Source of the DNA: a cyanobiont of Ornithocercus magnificus
GTDB taxonomy: Bacteria > Cyanobacteriota > Cyanobacteriia > PCC-6307 > Cyanobiaceae
NCBI GenBank assembly: GCA_007996965.1
Contig: BIMP01000001.1
Coordinates: 744,001 to 808,000, forward strand
DNA length: 64,000 nucleotides
Reading direction: 5' to 3'
This document shows positions 8,775 to 18,007 of the stretch, piece by piece; position 1 is the stretch's first letter, and the number at the start of each line of letters is the position of its first letter. The notes under the pieces are model-generated. The model worked only from the letters and a program-made list of their open reading frames with translations, did not search any database and was not told the DNA's origin. Both the position numbers and the translations under genes were made by a program.

Positions 8775-9866
8775 TCACATAATCTGGTTACCTACCCATT
8801 CAGCAGTGGCTGGCATTAACAACACACCATTACGGTAATGGCCCGCAGCTAAAATTAGGCCAGGTTCAACAACCATAAGTAGCGGTGCTGCCTGACCTTT
8901 AGGTCGAGCTCTTTCACCGTGCCAGTGATTAACTACACTGCAGCGCTTTAGCCAAGCAGGTGCATCCCCCTCAAGTTCCCTCAACTGATCTATTTGTCTG
9001 GGCGAAGGGTTTTGTCCAGGCTCGATGGTAGCCCCTAGCCAAAGCCGCCGCGGACCTATTGGTATGAGGTTAACTCCCCGGCTAACCATAACAGCGGGCC
9101 AATTTGCCCAACTGCTGCTGTCATCCTCTGTCTCTAGGGTAAGAGCTTGGCCAAGAATAGGTTCTTGGGGTATCTTGCGCCCGAGGTTTTGCAATAGATT
9201 AGAGCTTTCCCGAGCTGCACAAAGAATAACTGTCTCGCAGTGCAGTTCAGCCCCAGTCTCTAACCCCAGTCTCCATCGTACACTTTTCTTCCCCTTCAAG
9301 TGCTCTAGGTAGCATGCCTTCGAAGCGATCATTGTTACATTGCTAAGTATCAGAGCCTTCCTTAAAGCGGCTTGAAGTGCTAGGGGATTAATGCAACCAT
9401 CGTTGCGTGAAAGTAGGGCACCATGTTGCGCGTCGGGCCAAGATCTACCTGAGCTTAGGATAGAGGCAGTAGTTAGCTCAGCAGGCAGCCAAGTAAGTCC
9501 CAGCTCACTTCGCTCATGTGCCAAAGACTGCAATCTCACTGCTTCTTTACCTGAGGCAGCTAACTGGATTAGAGGTTGTCGCAGACTAAGGTCAGTGGAT
9601 GGTGCTAAGTGCTGCAAATCCTTGAGCCAAATAGGCCATAGAGCCATACTGCGTTGTCGAAGTCGCCAAGATCGACCACTAGAGCGACTGAATATGTTGC
9701 CCATGAGCACACCAAGTGAGGCACTTGTTCCAGACGGAGCTCCTCTATGAGGGGGGTAACTTAGAGACGAATCAATCAATGTGATGCTTAAGCCTCGACT
9801 GGCGAGATACCAGGCTGTGCCAGCACCAATAGCGCCAGCCCCGACAATTGCGATTGGAATACTCAG
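8775..9866 (-). CDS. FAD-dependent oxidoreductase, DAO/glycine-oxidase-like; start codon apparently CTG
   Basis: A member of the D-amino-acid oxidase / ThiO-type flavoenzyme family, probably oxidising an amine or amino acid. The FAD-binding fold is at the extreme N-terminus: IAIVGAGAIGAGTAWYLASRG leads into ITLID, with GxGxxG. This segment lies upstream of the first ATG of the frame (9779), so an ATG-only call would miss the cofactor site. The C-terminal RLWLGATIEPG and LILAAGHYRNGVLLMPAT are the conserved DAO end (GHYRNG). The frame runs back into the psbQ stop, and at the expected start there is CTGA where an overlapping ATGA would normally lie. I therefore place the start at CTG 9866 (363 residues). 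Immediately downstream of psbQ and probably co-transcribed. Family firm, substrate unknown. Confidence 0.72.
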   Translation of the reverse strand: MSIPIAIVGAGAIGAGTAWYLASRGLSITLIDSSLSYPPHRGAPSGTSASLGVLMGNIFSRSSGRSWRLRQRSMALWPIWLKDLQHLAPSTDLSLRQPLIQLAASGKEAVRLQSLAHERSELGLTWLPAELTTASILSSGRSWPDAQHGALLSRNDGCINPLALQAALRKALILSNVTMIASKACYLEHLKGKKSVRWRLGLETGAELHCETVILCAARESSNLLQNLGRKIPQEPILGQALTLETEDDSSSWANWPAVMVSRGVNLIPIGPRRLWLGATIEPGQNPSPRQIDQLRELEGDAPAWLKRCSVVNHWHGERARPKGQAAPLLMVVEPGLILAAGHYRNGVLLMPATAEWVGNQIM

Positions 9867-10318
9867 TTCAATGCCTGAGCAGGAATTAGTTCGGCATAGC
9901 TCTTAAATCCTTTCACAACAAGCTCGTAGCTTTTATCAAGTCGGTCAGCGCTTTGCAAACGGGCTGCTTCGTCAAGATCTGCCAGAGCTTCCTTGAGAAT
10001 CTGCGAGCGTTTTTCTGCTTCTGGAAGATCAGCAGGAAGTAGACGCTTGTTTATGTAAAGCATTTCCCGGCCCACCTCCTGCATCGGACCATGAATAAGG
10101 TTGCGGGCATAAGTCCAGTCACGGTTGCTGACAAGGGAGGCCAACTCTGGTAAGCGCACCATTGCTGCTTGGTAACCTTCGGCTTGGCGTCGGATCACAG
10201 CCATGTCCTCCGGACTGATTGCGCTTGGCTGGGCCTTGCCACTACTGCAAGCAGCAAGGAAAAAGCAGAGGGTAAAGCAGAGATAGAGCGCCACCAGGCG
10301 TCTTAGGGTGCTCAGCAT
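9863..10318 (-). CDS. psbQ: PsbQ (CyanoQ) photosystem II lipoprotein
   Basis: Extrinsic, lumen-side subunit that stabilises the oxygen-evolving centre of photosystem II. 151 residues: a basic and hydrophobic signal peptide (MLSTLRRLVALYLCFTLCFF) with lipobox LAAC, Cys24 being the predicted lipidated residue, then a four-helix-bundle-like domain (e.g. RNLIHGPMQEVGREMLYINK, then AARLQSADRLDKSYELVVKGF). Its stop overlaps the presumed CTG start of the FAD oxidoreductase. Upstream about 500 bp is empty. It is direct evidence for an oxygenic phototroph. Confidence 0.9.
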   Translation of the reverse strand: MLSTLRRLVALYLCFTLCFFLAACSSGKAQPSAISPEDMAVIRRQAEGYQAAMVRLPELASLVSNRDWTYARNLIHGPMQEVGREMLYINKRLLPADLPEAEKRSQILKEALADLDEAARLQSADRLDKSYELVVKGFKSYAELIPAQALN

Positions 10319-10827
10319 GGAGCATTGGAGAAATCATGTCGACTCTAACTGCGTCTTCTAGCGCGGTTTGCCGAGAAGCCTTACATAGCAGACAGCAAGG
10401 CAAAAGTCATGCAAGACCTAAACTCTTAGAGCTATCAGGCTTCTCTGCAGCTCTTGCTTGATTGAAATCAAGGTATCAAGCCTATGAGGCTGGCAGGCTT
10501 GCTTAACCGAGAGGATCGAATGGCTAACCGACCTGCTAAAGCTTATAGAAATTTAATGCTCATAGCCTGCCGTTGTTATTTTCCTATAGTGCCTGAGTAT
10601 GGCTAAATGTGACTAGACTAGTGAATCTATTTAGTCATAAGCAGTGTAGATAGCACTACCTTGATCAAAATCCTTAAACATTGTCACTATGCTGGGTCAA
10701 CAAAGGCACCATGTGCTTAAGCAAAAGTAGCATCTCACGTCGGAAAGGTCTACTGATGCAGCAGTAGTTTAGTTATTGGTTAAGCATACAATACAATCAC
10801 ATCTCTAGCTTTAGATAACTGTTCACT
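10319..10827. other. Intergenic region between psbQ and O-antigen-ligase-like gene
   Basis: About 500 bases between divergent genes; the promoters of both must lie here. I see no coding pattern, no tRNA and no strong hairpin. Confidence 0.55.
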
Positions 10828-12135
10828 GTGACAGCACAGCAGCTTCAACGTGAACTGGCTACTGTGTTTACCCGAGAATGCCCTCCAGCAGCTAGCCGCG
10901 TTGGCTGGATCTGTTTCCAAATAGGTCTGATTTTGCTGCCATCTAGTGCTCTATTTGCCACGCTTTTATTTATTGTATCTTTGGCACAGAGTAGTTGCTA
11001 CCGGGGGCGTCAGTATTGGTCTGATGCTTGGAATCTATCACTAATCATAACTGGTTTTTTGATGCTAGCTGGTGCTATCCAAGCCTATTCCGGTGCTCTT
11101 GCCTGGATTGGTCTAACCAATTGGTTACCTCTTTTTTGGGGATTTTGGGGTTTTCAAGCTTACCTAGCTACACCAGCATCACGACGGCAAAGCGGACTGC
11201 ATTTAGTCGTAGGAACTGTTCCTGTCGTGCTCACAGGTCTCGGCCAAATTTGGTGGGGTTGGCATGGGCCTTGGTCACTGTTTGGAGGACTCGTAGTTTG
11301 GTTCATCGCTCCTGGGGGTGAGCCGTTGGGGCGCCTCTCCGGCCTATTTGATTATGCCAACATCGCTGGAGCTTGGTTGTCTCTAGTTTGGCCCTTTGCA
11401 CTGGCAATGCTCTTTCGGCCTAGCAAGTGCCGCGTGCTAAGCATCGCGGCGCTAGTACTTGCTGGATCCCTAGTAACAGCACTTGTGCTTACAGGGTCCC
11501 GTAATGCTTGGGGAGCTTTGCTATTAGCCACACCATTTGTGTTGGGTCCAATGCAATGGTCTTGGTCTCTGCCATTGCTGCTGCTGCTGCCATTGCTGCT
11601 GCTGCTGCTAGCGATTCTCCCTGGTGTACCAGATGCACTAAGGCTACAAGCTCGCCAGGTTGTTCCTGAGGGACTCTGGGCCCGAATCACAGATCTCCAC
11701 TATGGAGAATCTCGTGGTTTGCAACACACTCGGCTCAGTCAATGGAATACTGTTGCCTGCTTGATTGCCGAGAGGCCCTGGCTTGGCTGGGGAGCTGCTG
11801 CCTTCACAATTCTCTACCCAATGATTACTAGTAAAGTTTGGCATGGCCACAGTCACAATCTACCGTTTGAACTAGCTGTTAGCTATGGGCTTCCAGTAGC
11901 GCTTCTAGTTATTGGGACAGTACTAGCCTTGCTGATCCTTGGATTATATTGTAGGGTGCTTGAGCTAGAAATTTTTGACCGTGCCTGGTGGTCAGCTGCT
12001 CTTGTGTCAGTTGTCTTGCACAGTAGTGATTTACCCTTCTTTGATAGCCGCCTCAACATTGCTGGTTGGATTTTGCTAGCCGGCCTGCGCTGCCTAATTA
12101 AGTCAAGCCCACCGGCTACAGCTCCAATGCCCTAA
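10828..12135 (+). CDS. O-antigen ligase / polymerase-like membrane protein
   Basis: 435 residues, GTG start, with ten or more hydrophobic helices. The middle contains the Wzy_C family landmarks: GRLSGLFDYANIAGAWLSL, then LVLTGSRNAWGALLL, and a long external loop ending in RPWLGWGAAAF and HGHSHNLPFELAVSYG (the conserved H-N-x-x-x-x-x-x-E/G region). Such proteins join or polymerise sugar chains on the outer side of the inner membrane; the cyanobacterial IctB group is also related, so a carbon-uptake label is sometimes given but is not supported here. An 18-base tandem duplication lengthens one helix. The 3' end overlaps the convergent radical SAM gene by 20 bp. Confidence 0.8.
   Translation: MTAQQLQRELATVFTRECPPAASRVGWICFQIGLILLPSSALFATLLFIVSLAQSSCYRGRQYWSDAWNLSLIITGFLMLAGAIQAYSGALAWIGLTNWLPLFWGFWGFQAYLATPASRRQSGLHLVVGTVPVVLTGLGQIWWGWHGPWSLFGGLVVWFIAPGGEPLGRLSGLFDYANIAGAWLSLVWPFALAMLFRPSKCRVLSIAALVLAGSLVTALVLTGSRNAWGALLLATPFVLGPMQWSWSLPLLLLLPLLLLLLAILPGVPDALRLQARQVVPEGLWARITDLHYGESRGLQHTRLSQWNTVACLIAERPWLGWGAAAFTILYPMITSKVWHGHSHNLPFELAVSYGLPVALLVIGTVLALLILGLYCRVLELEIFDRAWWSAALVSVVLHSSDLPFFDSRLNIAGWILLAGLRCLIKSSPPATAPMP
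11572..11607 (+). repeat. Two exact 18-bp tandem copies inside the O-antigen-ligase-like gene
   Basis: CCATTGCTGCTGCTGCTG occurs twice in direct succession (11572-11589 and 11590-11607), followed by CTA. It encodes PLLLLL twice in a membrane helix. The CTG microrepeat inside makes this a slippage-prone site; changes by multiples of three keep the frame. Confidence 0.9.
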
Positions 12136-13753
12136 GGCGCTGTTCTGCCAGGATCTCTAGGCCAAAATGGCCTGTAATGTGCAGCCAGGGCAACACAGAT
12201 GTGGTTGGCCAGTCCTCGTGAACTAGTTTTTCCCAAGCTGGTGGAAGCGGTAGCAAATCAGGCCCTGTTCCTATCTCCCCAGACCGGACTGCCCGGTAGG
12301 CCCGCTTCCACCCTCCTAGGCTTTCCTGCGAGCCTCGTACTGTGGCAATAACAGGGGCAAGACGACGATCACTGCGGGCGAGCAGTGCCTGAATTAGACT
12401 CCAGCCATAACTCTCTGCCCTCAAGCTAATACCCTTAGGCTTCAAGTATTTGGCAAGTATCTTTAGGCGCTTTTCAGCTTCTGGACGCACACCCTGCCAT
12501 TGAAAAGGTGTGTGGGCTTTGGGCACAAAGGTGCTCACACTGAGTGTTAGATGTAGCCCTTTGACATTTTTCTTTAATCTTAGAAGGAGTTCAGCAGTCG
12601 CCTCAATATCACTCTCCTCTTCAGTTGGTAAACCAACCATGCCATAGATCTTTAACCTGCTTAGGCCTGCATCGCGTGCGTAATGAGCAGCAGCGACAAT
12701 TTCCTCGGGTTCAAGCTTCTTATTTACTAAGCGACGTATACGGTCACTGCCACTTTCTATAGCTATAGTAAGGGATTTACTGCCTCGTTTTGCTAGAATG
12801 CGTCCTAGTTCTGGCGTTACGGTAGATGCTCTTACCGAGCTGATACTAACATGTGTGCCGTCGAAGTGATCCTTGTCAAGCCAGCACAATAGCTCATTAA
12901 ATTGAGGATGTTGAGTTACTGAAGCTCCTAGCAAGCCAAGACGTTTAGTGACGGCTAGACCTCTTTCTACCGCTGGTATTAGTGCATCTTGTAGCGAAGC
13001 TGCCCGAAACGGCAGATTTGAGTAGCTAGCTAGGCAGAACCGACAGAGTTCTGGACAGCCACGAGCTACTTCCAGCATGTAGATTTCAGGCCAAGCTGCA
13101 TCTGGAGTAATTACTGTGGAACAGGCTAAGTTGCTATTGCGCCAAGTTTGCTTACTTACCTTAGCAGGTATGTCTGGTGTAATGGGATCAACTGATTTTA
13201 GATTGCCCTCACTGTCATACTGGGGCATATACAGAGCTGGTATATATATGCCAGGGATTTTGGCTAAAGCATGCAAGCGCTGAGCCCGGGGTAAATTAAT
13301 CCCAGCACGTATGTTATCGATAAAGATTGGTAGCAGTTCCTCGCCATCCCCAAGAAGTACAGCATCCAAGAAAGGTGCTAGCGGCTCTGGATTGGCTGTT
13401 AACACTGGTCCACCCCCAAAGACAATTGGGTCTGTTTCACCCCGCTGAGAACTCCATAGTGGAATTTGCTGACGTTCGAGCAGATCTAAAAGTACTGGTC
13501 CATCAAGCTCCCAGCTTAGAGATAAGCCGAACAGGTCACAGTGCTGATAAGCCGGGTCACTCTGGTCTGTAAACAGGCGTCGTACATCGAGATCACGACG
13601 TTGTGCTAAGGCAGCCCAGATAATCTGATAGCCAAGGCTTGTAATACCGACTGAGTAGGTGCTTGGGAATGCCAGGATAACCCGTAACGCTCCTGGTTCT
13701 GGAACGGCGGGTTCGAATAGAAGTGTCTCGCGTTTCAGCGGAGTCTCATGCAG
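12116..13753 (-). CDS. B12-binding-domain radical SAM protein; start probably CTG
   Basis: Iron-sulfur enzyme using S-adenosylmethionine for radical chemistry. The N-terminal part (ETLLFEPAVPEPGALRVILA, FPSTYSVGITSLGYQIIW, then IVFGGGPVLTANPEPLAPF) is the cobalamin-binding-like fold typical of the family. The 4Fe-4S motif CPELCRFC gives C233, C237 and C240 in this 545-residue model, inside EVARGCPELCRFC. It resembles a widespread cyanobacterial gene of unknown substrate. An ATG/GTG-only call starts at 13405 and loses about 116 conserved residues. The frame is closed by TGA at 13757-13759; between it and the conserved sequence the only plausible start is CTG at 13753. Alternatively ATG 13760 with a one-base frameshift. 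No other genes in the operon. Confidence 0.78.
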   Translation of the reverse strand: MHETPLKRETLLFEPAVPEPGALRVILAFPSTYSVGITSLGYQIIWAALAQRRDLDVRRLFTDQSDPAYQHCDLFGLSLSWELDGPVLLDLLERQQIPLWSSQRGETDPIVFGGGPVLTANPEPLAPFLDAVLLGDGEELLPIFIDNIRAGINLPRAQRLHALAKIPGIYIPALYMPQYDSEGNLKSVDPITPDIPAKVSKQTWRNSNLACSTVITPDAAWPEIYMLEVARGCPELCRFCLASYSNLPFRAASLQDALIPAVERGLAVTKRLGLLGASVTQHPQFNELLCWLDKDHFDGTHVSISSVRASTVTPELGRILAKRGSKSLTIAIESGSDRIRRLVNKKLEPEEIVAAAHYARDAGLSRLKIYGMVGLPTEEESDIEATAELLLRLKKNVKGLHLTLSVSTFVPKAHTPFQWQGVRPEAEKRLKILAKYLKPKGISLRAESYGWSLIQALLARSDRRLAPVIATVRGSQESLGGWKRAYRAVRSGEIGTGPDLLPLPPAWEKLVHEDWPTTSVLPWLHITGHFGLEILAEQRLRALEL

Positions 13754-13928
13754 GGCTCATACCATACTGAAGCTTGAGTGCCTACTTGGCTAAGGAAAGA
13801 GCTACTGGATTTATTCCTACCTTCTCATTGCAGTCCCATTTTTTGTGGCACTGAGACTTAGGTTCACTCTCTTGGTTGCAAAAGTTATATACGCGATACT
13901 TGTAGGATTGCACATAATCCCTCTTTTC

Positions 13929-15275
13929 TCAGTTATATTCTAGGATCATTTGTCGTTCGTAGATTGAGCGCTGGTCAAAAGTTCTGGCTACTAAAAAGCT
14001 GATTAGACAGGCCACAAGAATTGGCTTGAGGATTAATAGATCTTTAGTAAGAGCAAAAACCAGAAACATGGCAGTGATAGGGGTTCGCGCGCAACCAGCG
14101 ACAAAAGCCCCCATGCCAGCAAATACGTAAGTAGTCGGCACGTACCCTGTAAAGGCCTCAGTCCAGTCACCACATACTAGACCTATAGATCCTCCAAGAA
14201 TAAGCATAGGGGCAAAGAGACCTCCAGGAGCGCCGGATGCTGCAGCCAAAGCTGTACTGAAGAAGAGTACCGCAAAGATAGCTAAGGCTAGTTGTATGTT
14301 TGCCCTACTATCAGCAATCAGATGCTGCAGCTCAGCAATATCATAGAAAATGCTTGGCAATGTGCCGTAGATGCTGCCTAGAATACCTCCGCTAAGTGCT
14401 ATACGTAGCACTGGCCTGTTGGCAAACCAGATATCGCCACAGTGCTGCATCGCTAGTACGTAGCGACAATAAGCTTCGGCAAGCAAGCCAGTAATGCATC
14501 CTAGTCCAACCAGATAGCCTAAATCGATTGGTAAAAATTGTACTAACGAGGTGTACTCCCGCTCTAGTTGAAAACTAAGACTGCTATATAGTCCAGATAC
14601 CGAGCCTGATCCAAGTATGCTTAGGGTGTCTGCCCAAGCATCAGCCCAGAATGTAGTAACTATAACTAGTAGTAGAACTACTGGCCGAGCTGAATGCAGT
14701 AATTCTTCTACAGCATATACAAACCCACCGATTGGCGCACTGAATACTGCGGCGATGCCCGCACCACTACCAGCTGCTACAATTACTCTTTGAAAAGCGG
14801 CTGGAACCTTTAACCATTTAGCCATTTGCCAGGCAACTGAGCCACCCATCTGCACAGCTGGTCCTTCAGGCCCGAGTGGAAATCCACTACCAATCGCAAC
14901 TATGCCAGCAATCAGCTTTGTCAAGCCTACCTGTAGTCCCATTGGAACTGAGCGATGGTGTAGGAAGCTCATAATGTGTGTTATCCCAGAGCCACTAGCA
15001 GCGGGAGCCAGCCAGACAACCAACCACCCAGACACCAGGCCACCTGCAATACCGAGAACTGGCAGAGCAATCAGGGATGGCAGTTTAGCCAAGAGCTGCA
15101 GTCTCCAGTTGCTGAGCCAACTAACTCCAGTCTTGAACAGGATACTTGTTAAAGCGGCGCCCAGGCCAGTTAACATCAAAGACAGAGCAACTGCCAGCCA
15201 GCGTTGTTCCAGCAGTTGACGGATGTTGCTGGGTCCCAACCGGTAAAGCCGTTGAAAACTCTTCAGTGCTGCCAT
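13929..15275 (-). CDS. ClC-family chloride channel / H+-Cl- antiporter
   Basis: 448 residues with many hydrophobic helices. The three ion-path signatures are present: GSGIT (95-99), GFPLGPEGPA (131-140, gating glutamate E137 in GPEGP) and GSGAGIAAVFSAPIGG (169-184), followed by an internal Glu pair at 190-191 in the position of the proton-transfer glutamate of exchangers. That combination suggests a Cl-/H+ exchanger rather than a passive channel. No cytoplasmic CBS domains. Its ATG lies 8 bp after the acnB stop on the same strand, so it may be read as part of an acnB transcript. Confidence 0.92.
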   Translation of the reverse strand: MAALKSFQRLYRLGPSNIRQLLEQRWLAVALSLMLTGLGAALTSILFKTGVSWLSNWRLQLLAKLPSLIALPVLGIAGGLVSGWLVVWLAPAASGSGITHIMSFLHHRSVPMGLQVGLTKLIAGIVAIGSGFPLGPEGPAVQMGGSVAWQMAKWLKVPAAFQRVIVAAGSGAGIAAVFSAPIGGFVYAVEELLHSARPVVLLLVIVTTFWADAWADTLSILGSGSVSGLYSSLSFQLEREYTSLVQFLPIDLGYLVGLGCITGLLAEAYCRYVLAMQHCGDIWFANRPVLRIALSGGILGSIYGTLPSIFYDIAELQHLIADSRANIQLALAIFAVLFFSTALAAASGAPGGLFAPMLILGGSIGLVCGDWTEAFTGYVPTTYVFAGMGAFVAGCARTPITAMFLVFALTKDLLILKPILVACLISFLVARTFDQRSIYERQMILEYN

Positions 15276-15283
15276 TAATTGGT

Positions 15284-17887
15284 TTAGCCTCTGTCTGCTG
15301 CCTTAGCTTCCTGTTGCTCTAAGCTTGGCAAACGCCCCTCATCAGCGAAACCGTCAATCTGGTCGAAATTGAGATAGTTGTATATCTCACTAAATGACGG
15401 GTCAATTCTCTCAGCGGTGATACGGTGATATTCATTCATTGTTGGGATACGACCTAGCCGCGCGCATACCGCGGCGAGTTCAGCACTGCCCAGATATACT
15501 TGGGCCCCCTTCCCCAGTCTGTTGTCGAAGTTGCGTGTGCTAGTGGAGAATACTGTGGTCTCATCCCCGACACGTGCCTGATTTCCCATACAGAGTGAGC
15601 AGCCCGGGATTTCTATGCGGCTACCCACTGCCTCGAAGATGACATAGTATCCTTCTTGTCTGAGCATTTTCTCATCCATGCGTGTGGGTGGACAAATCCA
15701 TAGCCGTGTACTTTTACATGTGCCTCCCTCAAGTACTTTTGCAGCAGCGCGATAATGACCTATATTAGTCATGCATGAGCCAATAAATACCTCCTGCACC
15801 GGCTCACCAGCTATATCGCTAAGCAACTTGACATTATCTGGGTCATTTGGACAGGCAACAATGGGTTCAATAAGCTCATCAAGGTTAATCTCTAGGACCT
15901 CAGCATACTCAGCATTTTGGTCGGCAGACAGAAGCTGCGGGCTTCTTAGCCAGTCTTCCATTGCACGGACACGTCGGTTAAGAGTATGAGCATCGGTATA
16001 GCCACGGGCGACCATATTCTTCAGCAGCGCTACATTGCTGCGTAGGTACTCACCTACTGTTTCCACTGAGAGCTTAATCGTGCAACCAGCACAGGAACGC
16101 TCAGCAGTAGAGTCAGTTAGTTCGAAGGCTTGTTCTAGTTTAAGGTTTGGTAGCCCTTCAATTTCCATGATTCTCCCATTGAAGAGGTTCTGCTTGTTGG
16201 TTTTCTCAACGGTGAGTAGGCCTTTCCGGATTGCCACCCATGGAATAGCGTTGACCACGTCGCGCAACGTAATGCCTGGTTGCAGTGAGCCACTGAAACG
16301 CACAAGTACTGACTCAGGCATATTTAGAGGCATGACACCAATAGCAGCAGCAAAGGCTACAAGACCTGACCCAGATGGAAAGGAAATCCCGAGAGGAAAA
16401 CGTGTGTGGCTATCACCACCAGTACCTACTGTGTCTGGAAGCAGCATACGGTTTAGCCAACTATGAATAATGCCATCGCCAGGTCGTAAGGCAACACCGC
16501 CACGCTGGGTAAAGAATCCGGGGAGTTCTCTTTGCGTCTCGAGATCTGCTGGCTTTGGGTAAGCAGCAATGTGGCAAAAGCTCTGCATTACTAAGTCAGC
16601 AGAGAAGCTGAGGCAAGCTAGCTCTTTCATCTCATCGCGAGTCATAGGTCCTGTTGTGTCCTGACTGCCAACGGTTGTTATCAATGGCTCACAGCTGGTG
16701 CCAGGGCGCACACCTGATACACCACAAGCCCGACCCACTATTTTCTGAGCTAGCGTGAACCCGCTGCTAGTACTTGCCAGAGCATTAGGCTTGATAAATA
16801 TGTCTGAAGCTGAACGGCCTAGGCACACCCGCGCTTTGTTAGTAAGAGCACGACCAATCATTAAGGAAATTCGACCGCCAGCGCGGAAACCATCACTGAT
16901 GGTGTTTGGCTTGAGCATGAAGTGGGAAAAGACTTCTCCAGCTTTTGGCTCTCCTACAGCTCGCTCAAGCGAGCCGGCTTGGGGCCGGATCGTGATCACG
17001 TCACCACTATTCAGGCCTGTTACATCACATTCAATTGGTAAGGCCCCTGAATCCTCAGCTGTGTTAAAGAAAATTGGCGCAATTTTTCCTCCTAGGATCA
17101 CACTACCTGTGCGCTTATTAGGTACGTACGGGATATCATCACCAGTGTGCCAGAGCAAGGAGTTGATTGCTGACTTGCGTGAGCTACCTGTACCAACCAC
17201 ATCTCCCGCATAAGCCACGGGGTGGCCTTTCTGCTTCAGCTGCGCAATTGTTTGTAGAGCGTTTGGATATCGACTCTCGAGCATTGTAAGGGCATGGAGA
17301 GGAATATCAGGACGTGTAATAGCTTGTGTTGCCGGGGAGAGATCGTCTGTGTTAGTCTCCCCTTCTACTTTGAATATAGTGACTGTAATCTCGTCAGGCA
17401 ACGGGGAACGCTGGGTAAACCAGTCTGCAGCAGCCCAGCTTTCTATTACTCGCTCTGCAAAGCAGTTAGTTAGAGCTAACTCTACTACCTCATTATAAGC
17501 ATCATAGACCAAGGTAGTCTGACTAAGTCCAGTAGCAGCACAACTAGCAATTTGCTCATCACTGTGCTGTAGTAGTTGAATTAATATTGCTACATTGTAT
17601 CCTCCTAACATAGTCCCAAGCAGACGGACAGCTTCCATCGGCATAACCAGAGGGCTGATAACAGTTCTATGGGCTACTGCACCTAGCCAGTTAGCTTTGA
17701 CATAGGCTGCTTCATCCACGCCTGGAGGAATGCGTTCTGTCAGTAGCTCTAGCAGGAACTTTTCCTCGCCAATAGGAGGTTCCTGAAGTAACTCCACTAG
17801 ACTTTGGGTTTGTTGGGCGTTGAGGGGGAGAGGAGGGATGCCTTGCTCCTTGCGTTTGGCAGCGAGTAGGCGGTAGGCATTCAGCAT
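15284..17887 (-). CDS. acnB: Aconitate hydratase B
   Basis: 4Fe-4S enzyme that interconverts citrate and isocitrate, needed to feed 2-oxoglutarate into nitrogen assimilation. 867 residues, normal for AcnB. The N-terminal HEAT-like domain (EEKFLLELLTERIPPGVDEAAYVKA) precedes the swivel domain (GDVVGTGSSRKSAINSLLW) and the catalytic domains. Cluster cysteines are seen in FIGSCMTNIGHYR and in IPGCSLCMGNQAR. DSHTRFPLGISFPSGSG is the substrate-binding segment. Starts with a clean ATG; followed 8 bp later by the ClC gene. Confidence 0.97.
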   Translation of the reverse strand: MLNAYRLLAAKRKEQGIPPLPLNAQQTQSLVELLQEPPIGEEKFLLELLTERIPPGVDEAAYVKANWLGAVAHRTVISPLVMPMEAVRLLGTMLGGYNVAILIQLLQHSDEQIASCAATGLSQTTLVYDAYNEVVELALTNCFAERVIESWAAADWFTQRSPLPDEITVTIFKVEGETNTDDLSPATQAITRPDIPLHALTMLESRYPNALQTIAQLKQKGHPVAYAGDVVGTGSSRKSAINSLLWHTGDDIPYVPNKRTGSVILGGKIAPIFFNTAEDSGALPIECDVTGLNSGDVITIRPQAGSLERAVGEPKAGEVFSHFMLKPNTISDGFRAGGRISLMIGRALTNKARVCLGRSASDIFIKPNALASTSSGFTLAQKIVGRACGVSGVRPGTSCEPLITTVGSQDTTGPMTRDEMKELACLSFSADLVMQSFCHIAAYPKPADLETQRELPGFFTQRGGVALRPGDGIIHSWLNRMLLPDTVGTGGDSHTRFPLGISFPSGSGLVAFAAAIGVMPLNMPESVLVRFSGSLQPGITLRDVVNAIPWVAIRKGLLTVEKTNKQNLFNGRIMEIEGLPNLKLEQAFELTDSTAERSCAGCTIKLSVETVGEYLRSNVALLKNMVARGYTDAHTLNRRVRAMEDWLRSPQLLSADQNAEYAEVLEINLDELIEPIVACPNDPDNVKLLSDIAGEPVQEVFIGSCMTNIGHYRAAAKVLEGGTCKSTRLWICPPTRMDEKMLRQEGYYVIFEAVGSRIEIPGCSLCMGNQARVGDETTVFSTSTRNFDNRLGKGAQVYLGSAELAAVCARLGRIPTMNEYHRITAERIDPSFSEIYNYLNFDQIDGFADEGRLPSLEQQEAKAADRG

Positions 17888-18007
17888 AGTTAACTCTCCT
17901 GAGGTAAAACCATCACAACCCTCATTGTTCTTCCTTGCTATATGACCCTGTGAGATTCGCTGTCGCTTTGCTTAGCCTTGATAAGTCTGGATAATGGCCA
18001 TGTTGTC

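Noticed and set aside
16035-16466. 143-codon plus-strand frame inside acnB
   Set aside because: Antisense to clear AcnB catalytic-domain sequence; no family sense.
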